A stretch of 64,000 nucleotides of DNA, taken from NCBI RefSeq assembly GCF_000374325.1, contig NZ_KB894080.1:124001-188000 (forward strand), read 5' to 3'. The stretch is from Allofustis seminis DSM 15817. GTDB taxonomy: Bacteria > Bacillota > Bacilli > Lactobacillales > Carnobacteriaceae_A. Both the position numbers and the translations under genes were made by a program. Below the pieces are notes generated by a model, which was not told the DNA's origin, made no database searches, and worked only from the letters and a program-made list of their open reading frames with translations. Shown one piece after another: positions 27,902 through 35,305 of the stretch; the stretch's first letter is position 1, and each line of letters opens with the position of its first letter.

Positions 27902-28101
27902 AATGACTGACACTTCCTTATTTCTAACATTTTTGTCAACTGTAGAGTCAGTATATCAAAAAAAGGCAACCGTTAAAAGCTTATTTTGCAAAAAGGTTTC
28001 AAATGTTTCTAAAATATTACAGAAAAGGCGACCCATTTAGAGCTTTCTTTCGTTGTTAAGGGTGTCAAGGCCTGACAAATTCAAAATAAAGGATGATATA
28101 C

Positions 28102-28308
28102 ATGGAAAAAATTTGGCAATCCAGTCGCATGAACTTAAATTTTGTAGATGAGAAAGGGAATAGTCGTCGAATGGGGTATGGGAATGTGGTGCAAGATGCA
28201 ACGGCCGATCAAATGGGTGCCGTAGGAAGAGCAATCGCAACCTTATGTCCAGAAAAATTGGATGGCATGACAATTTCCGAGATCTACCGCATTGACGATG
28301 TATTATAA
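28102..28308 (+). CDS. DUF1659 family small protein
   Basis: A 68-residue soluble protein whose layout (strand RMNLNFVDEKG, short helix ADQMGAVGRAIATLCP, end TISEIYRIDDV) fits the DUF1659 family of unknown function. AAAGG lies nine bases before the ATG at 28102; the ATG at 28093 is too close to the site. It is paired with a DUF2922 gene 20 bases downstream, a common pairing in Bacillota. Confidence 0.7.
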   Translation: MEKIWQSSRMNLNFVDEKGNSRRMGYGNVVQDATADQMGAVGRAIATLCPEKLDGMTISEIYRIDDVL

Positions 28309-28328
28309 GCATTAGGAGGAATTAAAAG

Positions 28329-28562
28329 ATGAATGAAACGATTAAATTAGAGTTGCAATTTCAAACTGCTGAAGGGAAAAAACGTACATTAGCGATTAAT
28401 CACCCGCTTCTTGAATTAGAAGAGGCGCAGGTCAGAGCGGCAATGGACACGATTTCTAATCAAAAAGTCTTCAAAAAAGAGGGCGACCATCTGTATGATG
28501 CGATACGTGGTGCACGCTATGTCAAACGTACAGTAGATAATATCTTTCAATTAGAGATCTAA
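28329..28562 (+). CDS. DUF2922 family small protein
   Basis: A 77-residue protein with the DUF2922 pattern: an N-terminal strand pair (KLELQFQTAEGKKRTLAI), a helix with AAMDTISNQKVF, and the end GARYVKRTVDNIFQLEI. The family has no known function. AGGAGGAA precedes the ATG. It follows the DUF1659 gene and is closed by a terminator, so the two form a small operon. Confidence 0.78.
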   Translation: MNETIKLELQFQTAEGKKRTLAINHPLLELEEAQVRAAMDTISNQKVFKKEGDHLYDAIRGARYVKRTVDNIFQLEI

Positions 28563-28586
28563 TGTGACATATTGCCCAAGTGATTC

Positions 28587-28619
28587 AAAGCATAGCCTGA
28601 GTTCAGGCTATGCTTTTTT
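28587..28619 (+). terminator. Terminator of the DUF1659-DUF2922 operon
   Basis: Stem AAAGCATAGCCTGA (28587-28600) with TCAGGCTATGCTTT (28603-28616), followed by T to 28619. Confidence 0.92.
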
Positions 28620-28711
28620 GGACTGGAATAATAGTTATGAAACCAAGTGGCAAATATTGATTGTGCCATGTCTTTGTTTGATAATAGAAGAGAGAAAAAG
28701 GAGGGAATGCG

Positions 28712-29020
28712 ATGAATTTGCTACAAAAAGGCTTGCTTAGAGCCATTCATTTCTATCAATGTGAAGTGTCTATACATAAGCAACCTTCATGCATTTACTA
28801 TCCAACATGCTCGCAATATGGGCGAGATGCTATCAAAAAGCATGGAGCTATTAAAGGAAGTATCATGACGATTTGCCGTATTTTGCGTTGTCATCCTTTT
28901 CACCAAGGGGGTGTTGACCGTGTGCCTGATCGCTTTATGTTGACGCGCAACCCCGCCGATCGCGACAAGGTGTATATTGAATCAGTTGGCATCTTTGACC
29001 GTCAAGCACTTAAGAAGTAG
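28712..29020 (+). CDS. yidD: YidD membrane protein insertion efficiency factor
   Basis: A 102-residue protein with the YidD signature: [18 protein letters not shown] and [16 protein letters not shown], containing the conserved CSxY and RCxPxxxGGxDPVP-like motifs (here VDRVP). YidD aids insertion of membrane proteins by YidC. It has an amphipathic start and no strong membrane helix. In many bacteria it sits beside rnpA/yidC; here it stands alone. AAAGGAGGG precedes the ATG. Confidence 0.93.
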   Translation: MNLLQKGLLRAIHFYQCEVSIHKQPSCIYYPTCSQYGRDAIKKHGAIKGSIMTICRILRCHPFHQGGVDRVPDRFMLTRNPADRDKVYIESVGIFDRQALKK

Positions 29021-29057
29021 CTGCCTCAATAATTAGCATTCAGTAATTCAATAACTT

Positions 29058-29096
29058 AAAAAATGTCAAACCTTTTAAGGTTTGACATTTTTTTAA
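29058..29096. terminator. Bidirectional terminator between yidD and the sortase gene
   Basis: A perfect A/T-flanked inverted repeat (AAATGTCAAACCTT and AAGGTTTGACATTT) with T runs on both strands between two convergent genes. Confidence 0.92.
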
Positions 29097-29105
29097 ATCT
29101 TTAAA

Positions 29106-29903
29106 TTAAGCAGCATCCGAGAATGTCTGAGCCGGATGATTCGATACAGCTCCTTCTTTTTTCTGCGGTTTTTTCTTTGGTTTTTTTGCTTTTTTCTCAA
29201 ATTCAGAAGCGTCATAGTCGCGAATATCTTTTAATTCACCGAAGACGAAGCGGCGATTGCCTGTATCACTGAAGCCGAAGCCTTTATTTTTTTCGTAGAC
29301 GCAGTTCATTAATGAGATAATAGGGGAGCCATGTTCTTCCGCTACTTGGTCTTCAATCCAGCCAATTTCTGTTTCATGGACGACTTTCATCTCATACATT
29401 TCATATTCATAGATTTTGTCTTTGTCGGTAATGTAGATTTTGTCCCCTTCACGCATATGTTTAAGTGCTGAAAGCAATAAATCATCACGCCCCATCCAAT
29501 GTCCCGCAATAGGATAGTTGCCTTTGCCCATCTCTTGATCTGGGCGCATAGTGCCAACCCCAGCATTCAAGATACTATTATCGAGTCCTTTAAATAATGT
29601 CAAATTCACGCTGATACTTGGAATATAGAGCTTGCCAATAATTAGGTTTGGATCAATATTCTTAGGATCGAGCAATGTTTCGGACGGATTAATAGCGGTT
29701 ACTGTTCCAAAGTCGAATTCCGCTTTTGTTTTTTTGTTTTTTGCAAGGTCATCCGCTGATAGTCCGTCATAGACTTCTTCTTGTTTAATAATATTATGCT
29801 CAATGAGCCAATTAGAGATACTTGGTGCTGCCAGTTGAAAGAGTCCAATAAGAATTAAGGCAACTCCGATTACTTGCAACACTCTACGCCATGCTTTTTT
29901 CAT
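29106..29903 (-). CDS. srtA: Class A sortase
   Basis: A 265-residue sortase with an N-terminal membrane anchor (about residues 8-26). Catalytic residues are visible: His in IAGHWMG, Cys in ISLMNCVYE (where most class A enzymes have TLxTC) and Arg in GNRRFVFGEL. It would attach LPxTG proteins, such as the LPKTG adhesin at 35306, to the wall. The C-terminus has an extra lysine-rich, low-complexity tail (about residues 220-265). The ATG at 29903 follows GAGGG by five bases; the GTG four codons earlier overlaps the site. Confidence 0.88.
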   Translation of the reverse strand: MKKAWRRVLQVIGVALILIGLFQLAAPSISNWLIEHNIIKQEEVYDGLSADDLAKNKKTKAEFDFGTVTAINPSETLLDPKNIDPNLIIGKLYIPSISVNLTLFKGLDNSILNAGVGTMRPDQEMGKGNYPIAGHWMGRDDLLLSALKHMREGDKIYITDKDKIYEYEMYEMKVVHETEIGWIEDQVAEEHGSPIISLMNCVYEKNKGFGFSDTGNRRFVFGELKDIRDYDASEFEKKAKKPKKKPQKKEGAVSNHPAQTFSDAA

Positions 29904-30045
29904 ACAATCCCTCACTTGTTCTTTAAGATTTCATCTGTAGTATACCATAAAATAAAAGGCTGCCAATCATTCGATGACCGTGACCGAAAAAAATTCAAAT
30001 GTGTTGAAAAAAGTTGCAAAATTTAGATAGATATTTAATAATTAA

Positions 30046-30120
30046 GGTAAGGCTAAATATTAAAAATAGCTACCTGATAGGAGAAGGAGCATGCTGAAAT
30101 AAGCATCTTCTTAACTCCTT
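30046..30120 (+). promoter_or_regulatory. Structured leader with a three-codon mini-ORF
   Basis: Two hairpins lie in the 225-base gap before the gene at 30141. The first pairs 30046-30055 with 30067-30074 (GGUA-AG-GCUA with UAGCUACC). The second pairs AAGGAG (30084-30089) with CTCCTT (30115-30120), enclosing ATGCT/AGCAT. Inside it AGGAG (30079-30083) lies seven bases before ATG CTG AAA TAA (30091-30102). The second hairpin would hide that ribosome site. No known riboswitch class was recognised. Confidence 0.4.
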
Positions 30121-30140
30121 TAGAAAGTGAGCCATAAAAT

Positions 30141-30500
30141 ATGAAAAAATATATCCAAATCTATGTATTACCTATTGTAGTCGCGGCGGGATTAGTGCTA
30201 TGGATTACGAGTTTGGCGATGAATTCTCAGGAAGTGTCAGACTTTTCTGCCTCATCTGAAGTGCAGACTCAAAAAGCAGTGGCTGCCCCTGTTGAATCGT
30301 TGACATCGACAAAATATTCAGCTTCTATCCCTACGCATACATTGCCAATAAAGACACAGCCTCAAATGGCAATTATGGCACATTATAGCAGATTTCATGC
30401 TTGCTCTATTATATTACTTTTAGCAGTTGCGCTATTTTTTGCTTGGGACAATGCATCCGCGCTAGCACTAAGTACTTCTGCACAAACTGAACATAAATAA
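30141..30500 (+). CDS. Unknown protein with two predicted membrane helices
   Basis: A 119-residue protein: N-terminal membrane segment (about residues 8-27), an S/T/A/P-rich polar stretch of about 55 residues, and a second hydrophobic segment (about 86-108). The composition suggests a small envelope protein. Its ribosome site is weak (AAGTGAG) and a structured leader lies upstream. It has its own terminator. I do not recognise the family. Confidence 0.6.
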   Translation: MKKYIQIYVLPIVVAAGLVLWITSLAMNSQEVSDFSASSEVQTQKAVAAPVESLTSTKYSASIPTHTLPIKTQPQMAIMAHYSRFHACSIILLLAVALFFAWDNASALALSTSAQTEHK

Positions 30501-30506
30501 GAGAAC

Positions 30507-30535
30507 AAAGGATTTCAATGCGAAATCCTTTTTAT
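30507..30535 (+). terminator. Intrinsic terminator after the gene at 30141
   Basis: Stem AAAGGATTTC (30507-30516) with GAAATCCTTT (30522-30531), five-base loop, then T. Confidence 0.88.
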
Positions 30536-30678
30536 TTGCTCAAAAATAAGAGAAAGTTTTGCCATTTCGCTAAAACATAATAAAATAGAAATAACTTATG
30601 AATTAAAATGCCACAAGGAGCTTGGCACCTGAGTAAAATCATATATTGCAAAAATTAGCCAATAAAGGAGGGACCCTG

Positions 30679-31353
30679 ATGAAAATATTAATTGTTGAAG
30701 ATGATCATTTTATCCGCCAGATGCTAGGGGACGAATTAGAAAAATGGGGCTTTATAGTGGCGGAAGTGGACGATTTTCATCAGACATTGGCAACGTTCCA
30801 ACAAGAATGTCCGCAACTAGTCTTAATGGATATTAAATTACCTATATTTGATGGATATTATTTTACGCAAGAAATACGCAAAATCTCCCAAGTACCCATT
30901 ATTTTTATTTCATCGCAGGCAGATCAGATGACGCAGATTATGGCGATCGAGATGGGGGCAGATGATTTTATTGTTAAACCTTTTGCGATGAGTCTTGTTA
31001 TTTCCAAAATTAAAGCATTATTGCGGCGAACTTATATGTATGATGGTGCGTCTGATTTAAAAAGTAAAATTGACTATGATGAAACAAAATTGACACTTAC
31101 CTATCATCATAAGAAGGTGGAATTAACGAAGACAGAAAATTTGCTACTAAATGCACTGTGGACGAAGAAAAATCACTATGTCTCAGGCAATGATCTTATT
31201 GACACTTGTTGGGAAAGTGAACAATTTATTGATGATAATACGCTCTTTGTCAATATGAGTCGTTTACGCAAAAAACTGGCAAGTATTGGATTACCTGATG
31301 TGATCGAAACCAAAAAGAATGTAGGGTATAAATTCAATGAAGAAGATCTCTAA
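30679..31353 (+). CDS. OmpR-family response regulator, BceR-like
   Basis: A 224-residue regulator with a receiver domain (acidic pocket VEDD, phospho-Asp in LVLMDIKLP, Lys in IVKPF) and a C-terminal OmpR winged helix (VELTKTENLLLNALW ... VNMSRLRKKL). The ATG at 30679 has AAAGGAGGG upstream; the ORF extends 11 codons further without support. It overlaps the kinase gene by 17 bases. Together with the transporter genes that follow it forms a module of the type that senses and resists cell-wall-active peptides. Confidence 0.93.
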   Translation: MKILIVEDDHFIRQMLGDELEKWGFIVAEVDDFHQTLATFQQECPQLVLMDIKLPIFDGYYFTQEIRKISQVPIIFISSQADQMTQIMAIEMGADDFIVKPFAMSLVISKIKALLRRTYMYDGASDLKSKIDYDETKLTLTYHHKKVELTKTENLLLNALWTKKNHYVSGNDLIDTCWESEQFIDDNTLFVNMSRLRKKLASIGLPDVIETKKNVGYKFNEEDL

Positions 31354-32242
31354 TTATTTTAAAGAGAAAAAAGGCGAATATATTTTACTAGCACTGCTTC
31401 TTTTATCAACGATGGGCATATTATATTTATTTGAGATGCCAGCAGATGCTTATTTTGTGTTGCTCCTCCTTTATGGACTGATTGCGACATATTATACGCT
31501 CCTTTCATTTTCTTTTTATAAGCGACAAGCCGACTATCGTGCCGAAATTGTGCAGCTAAAGCGACAAGTGCGCACAGAAGAAGAGGAAAAGATCCGCTAT
31601 CGCAATGATTTACGCGACTATTTTCTTATTTGGCTTCATCAGATTAAGACACTGCTCACATCTTTGGCACTGCTTGCAGAATCATTAGGCCAAAAAGAAA
31701 AAGAAACATTGAAGATGCTCATTATTGCGATTGAAAATTATACAGAAATGGCGCTTACTTATTTAAAATTGTCGGATTTTTCTGCAGATATGGAAATTAG
31801 AAGCGTTGAAATATCGCATATTGTCAACAAACTCTTAAAAAAATATCGCACCCATTTTATTTCATCAGGGACTAAGCTTGTCTATAAGCCTTTTTGCCAA
31901 AAGGTTGTAACAGATGCGAATTATTTGGAGATTATGATCGAACAATTATTGAATAATGCCTTGAAATATGCATCTGGTACAGAGATTACGATCGGATTTG
32001 AGGCAGATTATTTCTTTATTAGGGACAAAGGGCTAGGCATTGCCGAAGAAAAGCAGGCCATCATCTTCTCGCGTGGATATTCAGCAGGCAATCAGATGAA
32101 TTCGCATAAATCATCAGGGATTGGGTTGTATGTGGTCCAGCAAATTTCACAAAAATTAGATCATCCAGTGGAAGTATTCTCTTCAGTTGAACAGCATTTT
32201 AGCGAATTTCGCATTCATTTTCCCACGCTTTCAAAATTGTAA
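31337..32242 (+). CDS. BceS-like intramembrane-sensing histidine kinase
   Basis: A 301-residue kinase with two N-terminal membrane helices (about 16-32 and 39-58) and almost no extracellular loop, typical of BceS-type kinases that sense through their partner ABC transporter. The H-box is FLIWLHQIKTLL, the N-box EQLLNNALKYA, then DKGLGIA and SSGIGLYVV. The last codons overlap the first of two repeats that look like the regulator's binding site for the transporter promoter. Confidence 0.93.
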   Translation: MKKISNYFKEKKGEYILLALLLLSTMGILYLFEMPADAYFVLLLLYGLIATYYTLLSFSFYKRQADYRAEIVQLKRQVRTEEEEKIRYRNDLRDYFLIWLHQIKTLLTSLALLAESLGQKEKETLKMLIIAIENYTEMALTYLKLSDFSADMEIRSVEISHIVNKLLKKYRTHFISSGTKLVYKPFCQKVVTDANYLEIMIEQLLNNALKYASGTEITIGFEADYFFIRDKGLGIAEEKQAIIFSRGYSAGNQMNSHKSSGIGLYVVQQISQKLDHPVEVFSSVEQHFSEFRIHFPTLSKL

Positions 32243-32303
32243 GGTTCGCTTCGCAATATTGTAAGGTTAGATAAAAGCTAACAGAATGGGCGTTATCTAT
32301 AAT
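32236..32303 (+). promoter_or_regulatory. Tandem operator and promoter of the BceAB-like genes
   Basis: ATTGTAAGGTT occurs at 32236-32246 and again at 32258-32268, a 22-base period (two helical turns), as is common for OmpR-family regulators. A TATAAT lies at 32298-32303 with no good -35, which fits activation by the bound regulator. The first copy contains the stop codon of the kinase gene. Confidence 0.7.
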
Positions 32304-32335
32304 AAGCATAGCTAAAATATTAGGAGGTAACGACT

Positions 32336-33097
32336 ATGAAAGTATTGGAAGTTAATCATTTAAGAAAAGTCTATCCTAAGACACAAACCGAAGCGCTGCG
32401 CGATGTGAATTGCACGGTCGATGCTCATGAATTTGTCGCCATTATGGGCGAAAGTGGCTCAGGAAAAAGTACATTGCTCAATAGTATCGCAACGCTCGAA
32501 ACACCAACGTCTGGGCAGATTTTTATTGACGGGAAAAATATCGAAGCTATGAATCCAACAGAGATTGCGACCTTTAGAAGAGAACGGCTCGGCTTTGTCT
32601 TTCAAGATTTCAACTTAATTGAGACCTTTAATGTTCGCGATAATATCTTATTGCCGCTAGTCTTGTCAGATGTCGATCCTAAAAGCTTCGATCAGAAAAT
32701 TGACCGTATCGCTCAGAAATTAAATATCGAACCACTTCTGGAAAAATCAGTCAATGAAATCTCTGGTGGCCAAAAGCAGCGTGTCGCTATTGCACGCGCT
32801 TTAATTAACGATCCAACATTGCTACTGGCGGATGAGCCAACGGGACAGCTTGATAGTAAATCAGCTAATGCTGTGATGGACGTTTTTTCGCGTTTAAATG
32901 AAGAAGGACATACATTGCTGATGGTTACGCACTCGATTAAAGCAGCGTCTTCTGCCAAACGTGTTCTATTTATCAAAGATGGCATTATCTACCACGAAAT
33001 ATATCGCGGGGAATTATCGTCGGCTGATTTTGCCGAAAAAATTGCCAATTCGCTCACGTTACTTAATCGCACTGGGGGAGGCGAAGAAAATGATTAA
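32336..33097 (+). CDS. BceA-like ABC transporter ATP-binding protein
   Basis: A 253-residue ATPase with Walker A GESGSGKST, Q-loop QDFNLIETFNVRDNI, signature ISGGQKQRVAIARAL, Walker B LLLADEPTGQLD and the switch His in VTHS. It is of the BceA/LolD type. AGGAGGTAACGACT precedes the ATG. It pairs with the large FtsX permease downstream, whose start overlaps its last eight bases. Confidence 0.94.
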   Translation: MKVLEVNHLRKVYPKTQTEALRDVNCTVDAHEFVAIMGESGSGKSTLLNSIATLETPTSGQIFIDGKNIEAMNPTEIATFRRERLGFVFQDFNLIETFNVRDNILLPLVLSDVDPKSFDQKIDRIAQKLNIEPLLEKSVNEISGGQKQRVAIARALINDPTLLLADEPTGQLDSKSANAVMDVFSRLNEEGHTLLMVTHSIKAASSAKRVLFIKDGIIYHEIYRGELSSADFAEKIANSLTLLNRTGGGEEND

Positions 33098-35048
33098 TCG
33101 ACTCGTTTCCCAAAATTTGCGTGCTAACCGCAAAAATAATTGGATCTTCATCGTTGCAAGTGCTGTTATCTATGCATTGATCTTTGTCTTTTATTCATTG
33201 ATTGACAATGAATATGTGCGCACGCGCAATGAACATTTGGTCTCTTTTATCACTTTTGGGGCTGTAGTTTCTTCAGTTATTGCACTAATCTTCACATTAT
33301 ATGTTCAACGTTTCTTATTCAAACGCCGTGCACGTGAATTGTCACTATATCAAGTGCTTGGCCTTGAGAAAAAGCATATTATAGAAATGCTTGGAAAAGA
33401 ATCACTCTGCCTCTTTTTAGTGACAGCTACCTTAACAACATTGACAGGCTATGTGATAGGGGTCATTTCATTTTTATCACTGACACGCTTTTTGCATATG
33501 ACATTAGAGTCTTTGACCCACTTCAAATTTGATCCCAAAGCACTACTTATTACCTTAGGTGTCTTGATGCTGGGCTGCATTGGAAATTTGTTTTTGAATA
33601 TTGTGCACGTTGCACGGAAGTCGCCAGCAGAATTGATGTCTTATGATAAAAAAGCTGAAAAAGAACCTCAAGTGAATGTACTGCTCTTTATTCTCGGGCT
33701 ATTGACATTGGGGGGAGGCTACTATTTGGCTCTCACAATCAAAAATCCGCTCGAAGCAATTGTAACACTATTTGTGGCCATTGTGTTAGTTGTGATAGGG
33801 ACTTATTGTTTATTTATTGCAGGTTCAATCTTTGTCCTTAAAATGTTACGGGCTAATTCCCATATCTACTATAAGAAAGAAAATTTCTTATCACTATCCA
33901 ACTTAATGTATCGCATGAAAAGTGGCAGCATAAGCCTTGCAACCATTGCTATCTTATGTTCGGCCGTTATTCTAACGATCACAGGAAGCTACAGTCTTGG
34001 TATCGGCTTGAAAGATGCGAATCTAGAGAGTGATTATGAGCTAACTTATTATTTTCCTGATTATTCTAAGGAGGAGATTCCGACAAAAGATATGATTGAG
34101 GAAAAGGAACAATCCATTACCCAGACATTGGATGCGGATATCTCATATCGTCCATTTATTACTGCTTCACGACTAATTAAGATCGATCAGGATGGAGTAA
34201 TTGATTATGATCTGCAGCAGGAAAAGATCTCTGCTGAGCATGTCAACTATTTAACAGTTACGACTAAGGATTACTATGAGCGGGCCTTCGATGTAAAATT
34301 GCCTGATCTGCAAGCTGGTGAAGTCTACTACTATGCATCGCGCCCTGAAATTCGCCACTTGCAGTCCATCCGTATTGGGGGCAAGACCTATATGACCCGA
34401 CCGATTAAAGATAAGAGCGCTAAGAATATGGCACTTGAAAAAATATTCCTCGTGTTTGATACTTATGATCCTATGGGCGAGATCATTGCTAAAAATGCAA
34501 ATAATGAAGGGTTCGGCAATGCTTTGCGTTATGACTTATTCATTGACGAAAAGGCAGGCCAACATCTATCGGAAACTTTGCAAGCATTTGCTGCTTCACA
34601 TGAGATGGAATATGTTTCTCAAAAAGAATTGGCTCAATTTTTGGAAATTTTTTCAGGAGGTTTGCTCTTCATTGGTATCTTGCTCTCCATTATCTTTACA
34701 GTTATTACGAGTTTTGTTCTTTATTACAAACAAGTGAATGAAGCAGAAGAAGATCGCCGCCGCTATCTCATTTTACAAAAATTAGGAGTCAGCGAGAAAA
34801 TGGCGACCCATACGATCCAAAAACAGATGCGGTCCGTCTTTTTGTCGCCAATTCTTGTAGCGGTTGTTCATAATTTGTTCGCCAGTCATATGTTGTCGGT
34901 GATGTTACGCATTTTCTTAGTGCGTTCTCATATGGTTTATTTGGAACATCTGGCTGTCGTGTCAGCAGTGTTTGTCGTTGTTTATTTAGTTATTTATCTC
35001 GTAGCGCAGAAAGCTTATAAGATGATTGTTTGGCCAAATTATGCTTAA
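33090..35048 (+). CDS. BceB-like ABC transporter permease
   Basis: A 652-residue permease with the BceB layout: about ten membrane helices and a large extracellular domain of about 200 residues (roughly 325-530) between helices 7 and 8. The start NRLVSQNLRANRKNNWIFI is typical. The ATG at 33090 follows GGGGGAGG by nine bases; the longer frame from 32961 is a shadow. In characterised relatives this permease both removes lipid-II-binding antibiotics and signals to the kinase. The actual ligand here is unknown. Confidence 0.92.
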   Translation: MINRLVSQNLRANRKNNWIFIVASAVIYALIFVFYSLIDNEYVRTRNEHLVSFITFGAVVSSVIALIFTLYVQRFLFKRRARELSLYQVLGLEKKHIIEMLGKESLCLFLVTATLTTLTGYVIGVISFLSLTRFLHMTLESLTHFKFDPKALLITLGVLMLGCIGNLFLNIVHVARKSPAELMSYDKKAEKEPQVNVLLFILGLLTLGGGYYLALTIKNPLEAIVTLFVAIVLVVIGTYCLFIAGSIFVLKMLRANSHIYYKKENFLSLSNLMYRMKSGSISLATIAILCSAVILTITGSYSLGIGLKDANLESDYELTYYFPDYSKEEIPTKDMIEEKEQSITQTLDADISYRPFITASRLIKIDQDGVIDYDLQQEKISAEHVNYLTVTTKDYYERAFDVKLPDLQAGEVYYYASRPEIRHLQSIRIGGKTYMTRPIKDKSAKNMALEKIFLVFDTYDPMGEIIAKNANNEGFGNALRYDLFIDEKAGQHLSETLQAFAASHEMEYVSQKELAQFLEIFSGGLLFIGILLSIIFTVITSFVLYYKQVNEAEEDRRRYLILQKLGVSEKMATHTIQKQMRSVFLSPILVAVVHNLFASHMLSVMLRIFLVRSHMVYLEHLAVVSAVFVVVYLVIYLVAQKAYKMIVWPNYA

Positions 35049-35090
35049 ATATCCTTCCCAAAAGGTCCTATATCACAATGTATGGCGCAT

Positions 35091-35121
35091 GGTCGCTACT
35101 TGTTGATGTAGTGGCCTTTTT
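35091..35121 (+). terminator. Terminator of the BceAB-like operon
   Basis: GGTCGCTAC (35091-35099) pairs with GTAGTGGCC (35108-35116, one G-T pair), followed by five T. Confidence 0.82.
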
Positions 35122-35184
35122 GTGTGATGACGCATTCTTCTTCAATTTCTTATGCTATGCGAGGTAGTAAATGAAAAAAGTTTG

Positions 35185-35269
35185 TGATATAATGCACGCA
35201 TGCAATGAGCTATCATAAAAAAAGAGCGTAACCATGAATAATGGTTACCGCTTTTAATTTTTGATAGCT
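35185..35269 (+). promoter_or_regulatory. Promoter and attenuator-like leader of the adhesin gene
   Basis: TGATATAAT (35185-35193) is an extended -10. About 20 bases past the expected start, GTAACCAT (35228-35235) and ATGGTTAC (35241-35248), with flanking A/T, form a terminator-like hairpin ending in a T-rich run to 35262. The outer arms AGCTATC (35208-35214) and GATAGCT (35263-35269) pair around it. This could be an attenuator or a short RNA of about 60 bases. Confidence 0.55.
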
Positions 35270-35305
35270 ATTGTGTGAAAGATGTGTTAGAGAGGAAGGA
35301 TACGT

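Noticed and set aside
30046..30120. A second M-box before the gene at 30141
   Set aside because: Only the first few bases resemble the M-box; the central and 3' conserved elements found at 38184-38353 are missing.
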